Shown one piece after another: positions 1 to 7,988 of a stretch of DNA of 45,506 bases; the first letter of the stretch is position 1; each line of letters opens with the position of its first letter. Under the pieces are notes generated by a model. The model saw nothing but the letters and a program-made list of their open reading frames with translations, ran no database searches and had not been told where the DNA came from. The stretch comes from Candidatus Aminicenantota bacterium (GTDB taxonomy: Bacteria > Acidobacteriota > Aminicenantia > UBA2199). Where the stretch lies: NCBI GenBank assembly GCA_016934745.1, contig JAFGSF010000038.1:1-45506 (forward strand), given 5' to 3'. The position numbers and the translations under genes were made by a program.

Positions 1-54
1 GGCCCGGTGCAGCTGCGCATGGAAATGATCGCAGAATGGGAACCGGTGCAGTAG
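1..54 (+). CDS. C-terminal end of an unidentified protein (partial)
   Basis: Seventeen open codons run in from the left edge and end at TAG (52-54). The last residues read AEWEPVQ. The fragment is too short to assign a family, and it may be chance. It is listed because the next supported gene starts 120 bases further on and the frame is open to the edge. Confidence 0.3.
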   Translation, partial: GPVQLRMEMIAEWEPVQ

Positions 55-176
55 CAACCCCCGGTAATTTCACCAAGAGAAACGGCCACCCTTGCCGCTG
101 AAACCGTTTTTTTGCAAGATAAGCGCCGCATGGGTGTTTTTCAGGCGGATTGAAATACATGGCAGGAGAACAGCCA

Positions 177-545
177 ATGAAAAAAGTACTGAGCGGATCC
201 ATTTCCACCATCATGGCGTGTTGCCTCGTTTACGCCGCCGCGACCAGCATCGCCGGGAATTGGAAAATCACCTTGCAGTCCCCGCGCGGCGAGCGCACCC
301 ATGACATGAAGGTCGTCCAGGACAACGATAAGCTGCAGGTGACCATGCAGTCTCCGCGCGGCGAGCAGGTTTACCAGGGAACCATCCAGGGCGCCGACAT
401 CACCTGGTCGGGCACCCGCCAAACCCCGGACGGCAGGGAATTCACCGTCACCTATTCCGGCAAAGTTGAAGGGGATACCATGAAGGGGACCGTCCAGATG
501 GGCGACCGCGGCTCTTTCGACTGGAGCGTCGCCCGGGCCCAGTAA
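177..545 (+). CDS. small secreted beta-rich protein, unknown function
   Basis: The product is about 122 residues. I chose ATG 177 because an AGGAGA ribosome binding site lies 7 bases upstream and a basic-hydrophobic signal peptide (MKKVL... to about residue 25) follows at once; a TTG at 150 is possible in frame but worse. The mature part is full of short alternating polar/hydrophobic stretches, as in lipocalin-like or other small beta folds. It contains two similar stretches of about 16 residues, each built around QSPRGE (DNA near 276-305 and 342-375), which look like a duplicated strand pair. Export to the periplasm or surface is inferred from the signal. I do not recognise a family and assign no function. 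No partner gene is evident; the next gene, padR, has its own promoter. Confidence 0.6.
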   Translation: MKKVLSGSISTIMACCLVYAAATSIAGNWKITLQSPRGERTHDMKVVQDNDKLQVTMQSPRGEQVYQGTIQGADITWSGTRQTPDGREFTVTYSGKVEGDTMKGTVQMGDRGSFDWSVARAQ

Positions 546-584
546 ATCTGCCTGACACCCCTTTTTAACCGCCTCAGACATCTT

Positions 585-606
585 CTCCGTCTGAAATTGG
601 ACGGAG
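585..606. repeat. 7-bp inverted repeat downstream of the secreted-protein gene
   Basis: CTCCGTC (585-591) and GACGGAG (600-606) can form a perfect 7-bp stem with an 8-base loop, 40 bases after the stop codon at 545. No T-run follows, so it is not a classical intrinsic terminator. It may be a processing or weak termination structure. Confidence 0.3.
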
Positions 607-687
607 ACCGGTCACGGCACTCGCGAAAAAATCCAGGGCCTTTCCACTGCGTTATTTCAAAAGCTGAACTGGTTACAAATGTATCTC

Positions 688-715
688 TTAACATGCGGTC
701 GAATTTAATTATAAT
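688..715 (+). promoter_or_regulatory. promoter of the padR gene
   Basis: TTAACA (688-693) and a perfect TATAAT (710-715) are separated by 16 bases. The predicted transcript would start near 722 and leave a short leader carrying the AAGGAG ribosome binding site before ATG 745. Confidence 0.6.
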
Positions 716-732
716 AGTCAGGATTGACTATT
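713..732. promoter_or_regulatory. probable PadR operator (perfect palindrome over the -10 and start site)
   Basis: AATAGTCA (713-720), GGAT, then TGACTATT (725-732) is a perfect 8-bp inverted repeat. It overlaps the end of the -10 box and covers the predicted transcription start. PadR proteins usually repress their own promoters by binding palindromes at this position. That this site is the operator is inferred from its place directly in front of padR. Confidence 0.55.
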
Positions 733-744
733 TAAGGAGCCAAC

Positions 745-1284
745 ATGAAAACACCGCTGTACATCCTCGGCCTGTTGAAGCGCCATGGGCCTCAGCACGG
801 CTACCAGATCAGGAAAAACATCGCGGAGCGTGTGGCCGATTTCGCCTATATCAAGCTTCCGACGATCTACTACCACCTAGAGCAAATGGAGAAAAAGGGC
901 CTCGTTTCTTCAACGAAGAGCAGGGAAGGAAACCGGCCGGAACGCTGGGTATATGATCTCACGTCCGCGGGTGAAAAGGAGCTGCAAAAAATCTTGCGCT
1001 CATTCTCGGGGAAGGAGTACCGGGCTGAGTTCGACCTGGACGCAGTTTTCTTTTTTCTCGACTTCCTGCCCGGCCGCAGCCAAATCATCGAGGCGCTGGA
1101 AACCCAGAGGTCCGATTTGCGTGCGCTGCTTGCCAATCTCGCCAAACACCGGAGAGAGGTTTCATCCCACATGTCAGGCAAGGCCAGAAGCATTGCACTC
1201 CTCCTTTTCAGTCACCACGAAAAACACTACCGGGCCGAATGCAGTTGGCTCGACGAAGCGATTTTAGTACTTGCGGAGGCATAG
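745..1284 (+). CDS. PadR-family transcriptional regulator
   Basis: This 179-residue protein has the PadR winged helix at residues 1-75: LGLL near residue 7, HGYQI near 20, then the recognition-helix region TIYYHLEQMEKKGLV, followed by a wing with an arginine-rich stretch. The C-terminal half is helical, as in PadR proteins of the longer (Vir-like) class that dimerise through it. The strong AAGGAG site and a promoter bearing a palindrome support ATG 745. The stop codon is one base before the creatininase-family gene, so the two are surely co-transcribed. The likely role is a ligand-responsive repressor of itself and of the downstream hydrolase; the ligand is unknown. Confidence 0.9.
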   Translation: MKTPLYILGLLKRHGPQHGYQIRKNIAERVADFAYIKLPTIYYHLEQMEKKGLVSSTKSREGNRPERWVYDLTSAGEKELQKILRSFSGKEYRAEFDLDAVFFFLDFLPGRSQIIEALETQRSDLRALLANLAKHRREVSSHMSGKARSIALLLFSHHEKHYRAECSWLDEAILVLAEA

Positions 1285-1285
1285 G

Positions 1286-2194
1286 ATGAACGGAGAGAAA
1301 AAAATCTTGGAACTAACCTGGAAGGAAGTTGAAGCCCTTGCCAAGGAAAAGACCGTGCTGCTTGTCACGTTGGCCCCGATCGAAGAACACGGCCTTCACC
1401 TTCCCCTGGGTGTGGACATCGTTGAAGGTAAGAAATGGGAAGGCGACTTGGTCCGAAGGCTGGTTTCCAAGTACCCGGACTACTATTTCTTGGTCATGCC
1501 GGCCCTACCAATCGCCCATGGCTGCATCGGTCAGTACCCAGGCAACCTGCACTTCAGCCAGCGGACCGTTCGAACCGTGGTTCTGGAGTCCCTGCAAAGC
1601 TTCGTAGGCTGGGGTATCCGCAACATTGTGCTCATCGCTTCCCACGGCAATCCCCGCTTTCAGATCGCGGTGGAGGAGGCCTGCCAGAAAATCAACCGCA
1701 AGTATGGAGTATGCGCCTTTTCCCCTCTAGGTGCCTTCTTTTCCTACAAGGAGTTGAAGCTGGACTTGAAATTCCCCCCGGGGATGGCCAAAAAATTGGA
1801 GGCGTACCCCGACGATTTTCACGCGGGTTGGATCGAGACGTCTATGATGCTCGACATCGCCGAAGAAACGGTAGGCGACTACCTCCGCCAACCCGATACG
1901 GCGGTGAAGGAAAAGGAAATGATGTTTCCAAAAAAAGTGGAGAAAAAGATCGCCGGGTTCGGCCACATCGGTTTGCCAAGGAAGGCTGAAAAATCGCTGG
2001 GCAAGGAGATCAACGAGAACATGGCCGAATACCTTTTCGAGGCGGTTTCATCATTTCTAGATCGACAGGGCTATGAAAAATTCCAGCACCACTTTCTTTA
2101 TCGCATTCCTTTCTTGCGTACTTTTTTTCTCCGCGTGTTGGCTGCCGCGCTTTTGGGTATTCTTGCCCTGCTGACAGTAATTTTTCTTCTTTGA
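1286..2194 (+). CDS. creatininase-family amidohydrolase with C-terminal membrane anchor
   Basis: The product is about 302 residues. ATG 1286 lies just after the padR stop codon, with GCGGAGG as ribosome binding site. Creatininase-fold signatures are visible: PIEEHGLHLPLGVD near residue 35 (metal-binding E, H and D), HG with NLHFS near 80-95, and the ASHGNPRF stretch near 120. A later segment (about 180-190) contains HAGWIETS, the usual third metal-site region. The family hydrolyses cyclic or linear amides at a binuclear metal site (creatininase, MftE, FAPy deformylase). Unusually, the last 25 residues form a hydrophobic helix after a basic stretch, suggesting a cytoplasmic enzyme tethered to the inner membrane. 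The substrate cannot be told; control by PadR hints at an inducible catabolic or detoxifying role. Confidence 0.8.
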   Translation: MNGEKKILELTWKEVEALAKEKTVLLVTLAPIEEHGLHLPLGVDIVEGKKWEGDLVRRLVSKYPDYYFLVMPALPIAHGCIGQYPGNLHFSQRTVRTVVLESLQSFVGWGIRNIVLIASHGNPRFQIAVEEACQKINRKYGVCAFSPLGAFFSYKELKLDLKFPPGMAKKLEAYPDDFHAGWIETSMMLDIAEETVGDYLRQPDTAVKEKEMMFPKKVEKKIAGFGHIGLPRKAEKSLGKEINENMAEYLFEAVSSFLDRQGYEKFQHHFLYRIPFLRTFFLRVLAAALLGILALLTVIFLL

Positions 2195-2218
2195 ATGCGG
2201 TCGAGGCGGAAAGCATAA

Positions 2219-2445
2219 ATGAAAAGATTTTACTTCAGTATATTGTTAATCGTGACAGGAAGCCTGCTTATGGCGGGTAAAACTTACCAACATAAAGAAG
2301 GCGGGATTTCCATCTGGTTTCCAGACAATTAGGAAGTCACCGCCAAAGAAGGTTGGTCGGAAGCCACCGCTGCTGATGAAGAGGCTGCTATCCAATTGCG
2401 GGTTCTCCAGGATGCCGAGTCACTTGAGCAGATGATCGTGGTGTT
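2219..2445 (+). pseudogene. secreted protein gene interrupted by an in-frame stop
   Basis: ATG 2219 opens a 37-codon frame (signal-peptide-like MKRFYF... then HKEGGISIWFPDN) that ends at TAG 2330-2332. The same frame continues without a break for at least 35 codons of protein-like sequence (EVTAKEGWSEATAADEEAA...) and stays open to 2692. The pattern GISIWFPD-x-EVTAKEG reads as one domain, so TAG probably replaced a sense codon such as TGG. Beyond about 2445 the composition changes to Cys/Ser/Thr-rich and no longer looks coding. It sits 24 bases after the creatininase-family stop codon and was probably the third gene of that operon. It could also be a functional 37-residue peptide, but that is less likely. 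Confidence 0.5.
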
Positions 2446-2688
2446 CCATCCGCACGTAGGCATAAGCCATCAATCGGTATTTTCAGACTGCCTCCCCTGC
2501 TGCGATCAGGAATTTTCCATTGCCCGCCGCACAAGTAAATCTGCTTTTGCGGAGTTTGTCCCGGGCCATAAAAGGGCTGGAAAGGGGACGCTTCTTGTAT
2601 TCTTGACATTATCCCCCCCACAAAGGACACTTCAGGCGGGCCCGGCCATGATCTTGTGCATAAACTCGACCACAACCGGTTCGTATTT
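2446..2688. other. no supported gene; decayed sequence
   Basis: The plus frame of the interrupted secreted gene remains open to 2692, but its composition (many Cys, Pro and Thr, no pattern) does not look like a protein. The minus strand has only short frames. I see no promoter, terminator or RNA gene. It is probably degraded coding DNA between two divergently derived genes. Confidence 0.4.
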
Positions 2689-3651
2689 TTAGAATCTGAA
2701 ACGAACTCCCGCTCTCACGCTTACTCCCGAGAAATCGATCTCAGCCAAAACGGCGTTGCTGACTTCCGGGTTGTCCCAGGCGCTCACACCGAAGTCGAGG
2801 ATATGAAAGAGTCGGCCCTGGTGATCTAAATCGAAAAAAAAGAAGGCGCCGTCAAAGGATTCGTCGGGGGAACTGCTGGAAACCAACTTGGCGCTTCCCC
2901 GGAAATTGCTGATCTTAGCCACGCGGCCTAGGGTCTCGGCGAAGATAAAAACGCCCCGGGTCATCCTCGCCTCCAGCCCCAGCCGGGCATAGAAGTTCAA
3001 CCCTCCGGCCCGGCCAGTGGAGTACTGATTGGAATATTCAAGCTGGGCCGCAGCCAGTTGCTCCATGTAGAGTCTGGCGAAGGTATAGCCGCCGCCAGCC
3101 TCGAAAACCAAATTGAATTTCTTTCCGAGCGGCAGATGATAGAATAAACCGAGGGTAACCGGGATCGCTTCGACTTCCCGGTTGAAATCGACAGTGAATG
3201 TATAGAGGGGCCAGGTGATGTCGACGCCGCTTTGCTGCCTGCCCTTCAGGTACGCGGCGCCCAGCGACAGTCCGAAACGTGGGCCAAAAAAAACCAGCAG
3301 GTCAGCGCCCGCCTCATAACAGAGATGCAGCGGGTCTGATACACTTTCATAGGGCCGTCCGGCCGACTCGGCCCCCTGCTCATATCTCTGCACAAAGCCG
3401 GCAATGCCCTCGTTGAGTTGGCCTCCCTGCAGATAGTTCATGCCCCCGTGGAGCCGCAAGGCAAATCCAATTCGTTTCTTGACGGCCAGGCTGACCTCGG
3501 CAGCCGGTTGCGGGGACATGACATCTTCCCTTGATGTCTGGGTCAAGACTTTTTGCCCTTTGGCCTGCTGTTGCCCCGGCAAAGCCAAGGCCGGCACTAA
3601 CAGGACCAGGATGAACAGAAAAACGACGATGTATTCTTGTTCCCGTTTCAT
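2689..3651 (-). CDS. outer-membrane beta-barrel-like protein
   Basis: The product is about 320 residues from ATG 3651, chosen over the upstream in-frame start at 3732 because AGGAGAG lies just before it and a typical signal peptide follows (MKREQEY, hydrophobic FLFILVLLVPALAL, cleavage near residue 25). After a polar linker, the chain alternates strands rich in Gly and aromatic residues (FALRLHGGMNYL, FGLSLGAAYLKG, LVFEAGGGYTF) with polar loops. It ends in a strand with C-terminal Phe (VRAGVRFRF), the classic BAM-recognised end of outer membrane proteins. It is probably an 8-10-strand barrel of the OmpW/porin-like kind. Transport or structural roles cannot be separated. It is not obviously linked to its neighbours. 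Confidence 0.7.
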   Translation of the reverse strand: MKREQEYIVVFLFILVLLVPALALPGQQQAKGQKVLTQTSREDVMSPQPAAEVSLAVKKRIGFALRLHGGMNYLQGGQLNEGIAGFVQRYEQGAESAGRPYESVSDPLHLCYEAGADLLVFFGPRFGLSLGAAYLKGRQQSGVDITWPLYTFTVDFNREVEAIPVTLGLFYHLPLGKKFNLVFEAGGGYTFARLYMEQLAAAQLEYSNQYSTGRAGGLNFYARLGLEARMTRGVFIFAETLGRVAKISNFRGSAKLVSSSSPDESFDGAFFFFDLDHQGRLFHILDFGVSAWDNPEVSNAVLAEIDFSGVSVRAGVRFRF

Positions 3652-3816
3652 CTCACTCTCCTTTGGTGATATGATTAATAATACAGCCACGAAAAATAAA
3701 TTGAAATGGCCGCGGATTAGCAGGTAGCTCAAACAATAAAGAATGGAATCCTATCCATTTCTGATACGGATGGTATGTTCCTCTGGTGATTTTTTAGTCC
3801 ACTTCGAAGAAAAAAA

Positions 3817-3911
3817 CTATTGAAACTTGTCGCTCTAAGTCTTAATGCCTGGAGGATGTTCTTGGCCTCCAGCGGTGTCAGGCGGACGATGTCGAGCTCC
3901 TTCAGCTCCAT
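3817..3911 (-). pseudogene. decayed duplicate of the 3' end of mutS
   Basis: Read on the minus strand this stretch aligns with the last ~95 bases of mutS (5342-5440). Both end in near-identical CTATTGAAAC-GTCGCTCT (plus-strand view, 3817 and 5342). The remnant encodes LTPLEAKNILQALRL where MutS has ITPLEALNILQFLKS. One base is missing near the end, which puts the old stop codon out of frame, and the upstream part of mutS is absent. By eye, identity is roughly three quarters. It is either the relic of a second mutS copy or a duplicated mutS end left by insertion or recombination. Confidence 0.65.
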
Positions 3912-4139
3912 CCCAGCATCATTATCCTCGCAATAAATTGAGAAATAAGGACATTCAACACCTCATTGCCGACATACTGATCCTGCCCTGATTAAGGCAA
4001 TTCAATCACATAAAAAACTGGCCCTTTCGTCCGCGTCGCCTTCGAGGAGGAGATCGCCACGTTCCGGCCAGAGGCTCGCAAACTGCACAAGTGAGGCCGT
4101 GGCAGGGACAATGGAGCACAGCCGTGCACAAGATCCAAT
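3912..4139. other. gene-free spacer with a short coding-like fragment
   Basis: Most of the spacer has no open frame. At 4027-4095 (plus strand) a GC-rich run of about 22 codons ends in TGA and reads like a protein C-terminus (VRVAFEEEIATFRPEARKLHK), with a stop codon just upstream. It may be another relic of a lost gene. I see no RNA gene or terminator. Confidence 0.35.
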
Positions 4140-5285
4140 TTACATATCAGGCATAGGCCAAAGGTTCGTTATTAGTAAAGCCCCGATGATCTTTATTGAC
4201 AGATCAAATCCGCGATGGCCATTCGTCATCACCACCGTTCCCTTTCCTATTTCAGGAATTCCCACAGCCCAACAGGTTGAGCCTGGTGCATTATCGCCTA
4301 CGCTGAAAATGTAAAATTTATCTCCCTTGGCGATAAAAACGCCCAAACCTTGCGCTGCCGGGATGCCTCCCAATATTTTGGGATCCAAGTCGATCTCCTT
4401 CATAAACATCTGCCGCACCATATCTCTTGAAATGATCAGGCCTGATTCGCCTTGATAGCTGCGCATCAATGCAATTAAAAACTTGGCAATATCAGCAGAT
4501 GTACTAAGCAATCCTCCTTGAGCGACGGCAGTCGGGTGCAGAGCCGCCGGATACGCCTTTCCATAGTCATCGTGAGGCATGGCTTCTTTCTGGTTCGAGA
4601 ACTCACCGGCCAAAGGATATACGAAGGTACTGTTTTTCATATGCAAGGGTTTGAAGATCACAGCTTGCATTATTTTTTCAATGGATTGACCCCCGACATC
4701 TTCGATGAGCAGCTGGATCACCGCGTAAGCGATATTGGAGTATTGCCAACGCGAACCGGGAATATATTCCACGATCGCAGGCTTATTTAGGGCTGGCGCC
4801 TCACCTTTTAAAACTTGTACAAGCGAAGGCGGCGGACCATTTTCGTAAGAAAGGTTGGTTTCAGGTAAACCGCTCCGATGAGTCAGGAGCAACCGCAAGG
4901 TAACTTTTTTTTTATCCGTGAATTCATTGCCGGGCAGTTGCCAGGATCGCAAATAATCATTGATGTCTTCATCCAGTCCGATCATCCCTTTTTCAACAAA
5001 ATTAAGGGCGAGGGCAGCGACGAGCGTTTTCGTTACCGAAGCTGCTTGGAAAAGGGTTTCTGTAGATACCGGAACACCACTACCATTTTTTATGACACCA
5101 TATGACCTGGACCATTTGATCGCATTATCATTGATCAGCGTAATGGTGACCCCGGGAATATTTTGTTTCGACATCTGCTTGGAAAGAAGCCATTCCAGGA
5201 TCGGATAACGAAAAGCAACGAGGAGTACGATAAATAAAACAACCCCCGATAAAACAGATAGAAAGATCTTCCATTTTCTTTTCAT
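4140..5285 (-). CDS. serine hydrolase of the beta-lactamase / class C penicillin-binding family
   Basis: This 381-residue protein starts at ATG 5285, preceded by AAGGAGTTGC. An N-terminal membrane segment (residues 7-27) follows a KRKWK basic start and would anchor it facing the periplasm. The catalytic motifs are present: SVTK at 83-86 (nucleophile Ser83, Lys86) and YSN at 182-184 (Tyr182). LLTHRSGLP near 133-141 is typical of the family. The third motif (usually HxG/KTG) is less clear; GDNAPGSTC near 340 may supply it. Members act as esterases, D-aminopeptidases or carboxypeptidases, and most are not true antibiotic-resistance enzymes. The gene lies alone between mutS and the decayed mutS end, which may mean it arrived as an insertion. 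Confidence 0.85.
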   Translation of the reverse strand: MKRKWKIFLSVLSGVVLFIVLLVAFRYPILEWLLSKQMSKQNIPGVTITLINDNAIKWSRSYGVIKNGSGVPVSTETLFQAASVTKTLVAALALNFVEKGMIGLDEDINDYLRSWQLPGNEFTDKKKVTLRLLLTHRSGLPETNLSYENGPPPSLVQVLKGEAPALNKPAIVEYIPGSRWQYSNIAYAVIQLLIEDVGGQSIEKIMQAVIFKPLHMKNSTFVYPLAGEFSNQKEAMPHDDYGKAYPAALHPTAVAQGGLLSTSADIAKFLIALMRSYQGESGLIISRDMVRQMFMKEIDLDPKILGGIPAAQGLGVFIAKGDKFYIFSVGDNAPGSTCWAVGIPEIGKGTVVMTNGHRGFDLSIKIIGALLITNLWPMPDM

Positions 5286-5341
5286 TGCAACTCCTTCAGA
5301 TTTACATGCATATTATTTCGATATGGACAAGCATATGAGTT

Positions 5342-7981
5342 CTATTGAAACTGGTCGCTCTTGCTCTTAAGGAACTGCAGGATATTCAAGGCTTCCAGTG
5401 GCGTGATGCTGGATATGTCGGTCTCTTTCAGCTTGTCGCGGATCTCGTCCCATACCTTCAACTCCATGTCCTCGGGGAAAAGGCCGGGACCCAGGTCCGG
5501 CACATTCTCGATGCGGCCGGTGATGCGCTCCTTGACCAGGCGGTTCAATTCCTTTTTTTCCAGGTTGAGCAGGATCTCCTTGGCCCGCTCGATCACCGCC
5601 CGCGGGATGCCGGCAATCTTGGCCACGTGGATGCCGAAGCTCTGGTCGGTGGGGCCGGGCATGATCTTGTGCAGGAAGATGACGTTGTCCTGCCATTCCT
5701 TGACGGCGATGTGATAGTTCTTGACCCGGGCCAGGATGGCGGCCAGTTCGGTCAGCTCATGGTAATGGGTGGCGAACAGGGTACGCGGCTTTTTCTTCGA
5801 GGAATGCAGAAATTCGATCACGGCCCAGGCGATGGACAGGCCGTCGTATGTGGACGTGCCGCGGCCGATCTCGTCGAGCAGGATCAGCGACTGCGACGTG
5901 GCGTTGTTCAAAATGATGGCCGCTTCGATCATTTCCACCAGAAATGTGGATTTGCCCTCAATCAGGGAGTCGGAAGCTCCGATGCGGGTAAAGATGCGGT
6001 CACAGATGCCGATCTGGGCCCTGGCGGCGGGCACGAAACAGCCGGCCTGGGCCAGGATGACGATCAGGGCATTTTGGCGCAGGAAGGTTGACTTGCCGCC
6101 CATGTTCGGGCCGGTGATGATCAGTATCTGGTCGCTGTCCGCGGCCATCTCCAGGTCATTGGGAATGAAGCCCCGGCCCGAAGCGGCCTCGATCACCGGG
6201 TGCCGACCTTCCTGGATGCGGATGGCCTTGCCATTGTTTATTTCCGGGCGCGACAAGCCCCGGCGCTGGGCCAGTTCACCCCAGGCGGCCAGCACGTCGA
6301 GGATGGCGATCAGGTCGGCGTTCAGGTTCAACTGGCCTGAGAAACGCTGGATGTCAACCAGAACCTCCAGGTAGAGTTTCTGCTCGATGGCAACGATCTT
6401 TTCCTCGGCCTTGAGAATTTTGTCTTCCAGGTCCTTGAGCTCGGCGGTCAGGAAACGCTCGGCGTTGACCAGGGTCTGCTTGCGAATGTAGTGCTCGGGC
6501 ACCAGCTTCAGGTGGGCGTTGGTGACTTCGATAAAATAACCGAAAACCTTGTTGTACTTTATTTTCAGCGACGGAATGCCGGTTTTGGCTTTCTCGCTTT
6601 TTTCCATGGCCGAAACGATTTCCTTGGCGTCGTGGCTGATGGCGCGCAGTTCGTCCAGTTCCCGGTTATAGCCTTTTTTAATGATCTGCCCGGCCGTGAT
6701 GGTGTTGGCCGGATCCTCGGCGATCGTTCTTTCGATGATGGCCGCCAGTTCCGGCAGCGGCTGCAGACGGCTGCAGACATCACCCATGATCTCCGCCTTG
6801 AAATCACGGATGTCGTTTTGCAGCACGGGGATTTTTTGCAACGTATCGGCCAGATTCAACAAGTGCTGGGGCAGGGCGATATTCAGCGCAATCTTGGAAT
6901 TTAAACGAGCCAGGTCGGCGAAGAATTTCAGCTGCTTGCGGATCTCGCTGCGGCTGATCAGGTTGCGAAAGAATTCCTCGACGCCGTCCAGGCGCTGCTC
7001 GATTTCATTTTTGGCCAGTAGCGGGTAGGAAAGCCACTTCTGCAGCAGGCGCCGGCCCATGGGCGTAATGGTCAGGTCAACCGCGCCAAGCAGGGACCCT
7101 ACAGCCGTGCCGCTGCGCAGGTTCAAGATGATTTCCAGGTTGCGAAACGACACCGCGTCCAGGACCAGGTAATCTTCTTTGGCGCTGAAACGGGGCGGAG
7201 CAATGTGAGCCAGAGAGCCGCGGCGGATCGAACGCAGGTACTTGATCATCACTCCGGACACGGCCACGGCGGCCGGGTATCCATCCAGCCCCAGGCCCTC
7301 GATGGTGGACAGATTGAACTGGTTTTTCAGCACCACCGTGCAGTCGGCCGTGTTAAATTCACCATCGTCAAAGACCGTGATGAGTATATCGCTGAATTCG
7401 GGAAAACGTTTGCCGAATTGACGGAACTCATTTTCATAATCCCTGGCAATTACGACTTCCTTGGGGAATTTCCGGTAGAATTCATTGTAAAGCGCTTCCG
7501 GGTCGCCGGCGTTGAATACCTTCACTTCAAAATCGGAGACGGCCAGGTCCATGGAGGCCATGGCCAGTGCCTTTCCGTCCCGGCGGATGGCGACGATGAA
7601 ATTGTTCTGGCCGCTGTCCAGGGATTCTACTTCCAGGGCCGTGGCCGGGGTCAGGATATGGGTCACTTCACGGCGCACAATGCCCTTGGCCAAGGCCGGA
7701 TCTTCGACCTGTTCGCAAATGGCCACCTTGAAGCCCCTGCGCAGCAGCTTGGCGGCATAGTTTTCCCAGGCATGGTGAGGAACGCCGCACAGCGGCACCG
7801 CGTCTTCCTTGTTCTTGTTGCGCGAGGTCAAGACCACTTCCAAAATCGGCGCGGCGGTCCGGGCATCGTCAAAAAACATCTCGTAAAAATCGCCCAGGCG
7901 GAAAAACAGAATGGCGTCGGGATAGCTCTTCTTGATCTCTAGATACTGGCGGAGCATCGGGGTGGAAGCGATGTTTTCCAT
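5342..7981 (-). CDS. mutS: DNA mismatch repair protein MutS
   Basis: This 879-residue MutS recognises mismatches and small loops and signals to MutL. It is full length with all domains: mismatch-binding domain with the F-Y-E motif at residues 32-34 (GDFYEMFFDD), connector, lever and clamp domains, and the ATPase with Walker A GPNMGGKS (624-631), signature region (SDSLIEGKSTF, ~671-680) and Walker B DEIGRGTST (703-711). The C-terminal helix-turn-helix dimer region reads SSITPLEALNILQFLK. The frame is open further upstream, but ATG 7981 gives the usual N-terminus (STPMLRQYLEIKK) and lies 7 bases after the recD2 stop codon. No good Shine-Dalgarno is visible, so translation may be coupled to recD2. 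No mutL lies in the window. Confidence 0.97.
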   Translation of the reverse strand: MENIASTPMLRQYLEIKKSYPDAILFFRLGDFYEMFFDDARTAAPILEVVLTSRNKNKEDAVPLCGVPHHAWENYAAKLLRRGFKVAICEQVEDPALAKGIVRREVTHILTPATALEVESLDSGQNNFIVAIRRDGKALAMASMDLAVSDFEVKVFNAGDPEALYNEFYRKFPKEVVIARDYENEFRQFGKRFPEFSDILITVFDDGEFNTADCTVVLKNQFNLSTIEGLGLDGYPAAVAVSGVMIKYLRSIRRGSLAHIAPPRFSAKEDYLVLDAVSFRNLEIILNLRSGTAVGSLLGAVDLTITPMGRRLLQKWLSYPLLAKNEIEQRLDGVEEFFRNLISRSEIRKQLKFFADLARLNSKIALNIALPQHLLNLADTLQKIPVLQNDIRDFKAEIMGDVCSRLQPLPELAAIIERTIAEDPANTITAGQIIKKGYNRELDELRAISHDAKEIVSAMEKSEKAKTGIPSLKIKYNKVFGYFIEVTNAHLKLVPEHYIRKQTLVNAERFLTAELKDLEDKILKAEEKIVAIEQKLYLEVLVDIQRFSGQLNLNADLIAILDVLAAWGELAQRRGLSRPEINNGKAIRIQEGRHPVIEAASGRGFIPNDLEMAADSDQILIITGPNMGGKSTFLRQNALIVILAQAGCFVPAARAQIGICDRIFTRIGASDSLIEGKSTFLVEMIEAAIILNNATSQSLILLDEIGRGTSTYDGLSIAWAVIEFLHSSKKKPRTLFATHYHELTELAAILARVKNYHIAVKEWQDNVIFLHKIMPGPTDQSFGIHVAKIAGIPRAVIERAKEILLNLEKKELNRLVKERITGRIENVPDLGPGLFPEDMELKVWDEIRDKLKETDISSITPLEALNILQFLKSKSDQFQ

Positions 7982-7988
7982 GGCTGGA

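Noticed and set aside
2636..2692. Minus-strand reading EPVVVEFMHKIMAGP directly after the outer-membrane-like gene, with a resemblance to MutS HKIMPGP
   Set aside because: Only about 18 codons between two stops; the MutS likeness covers five to six residues and could be chance, unlike the 95-base match at 3817.
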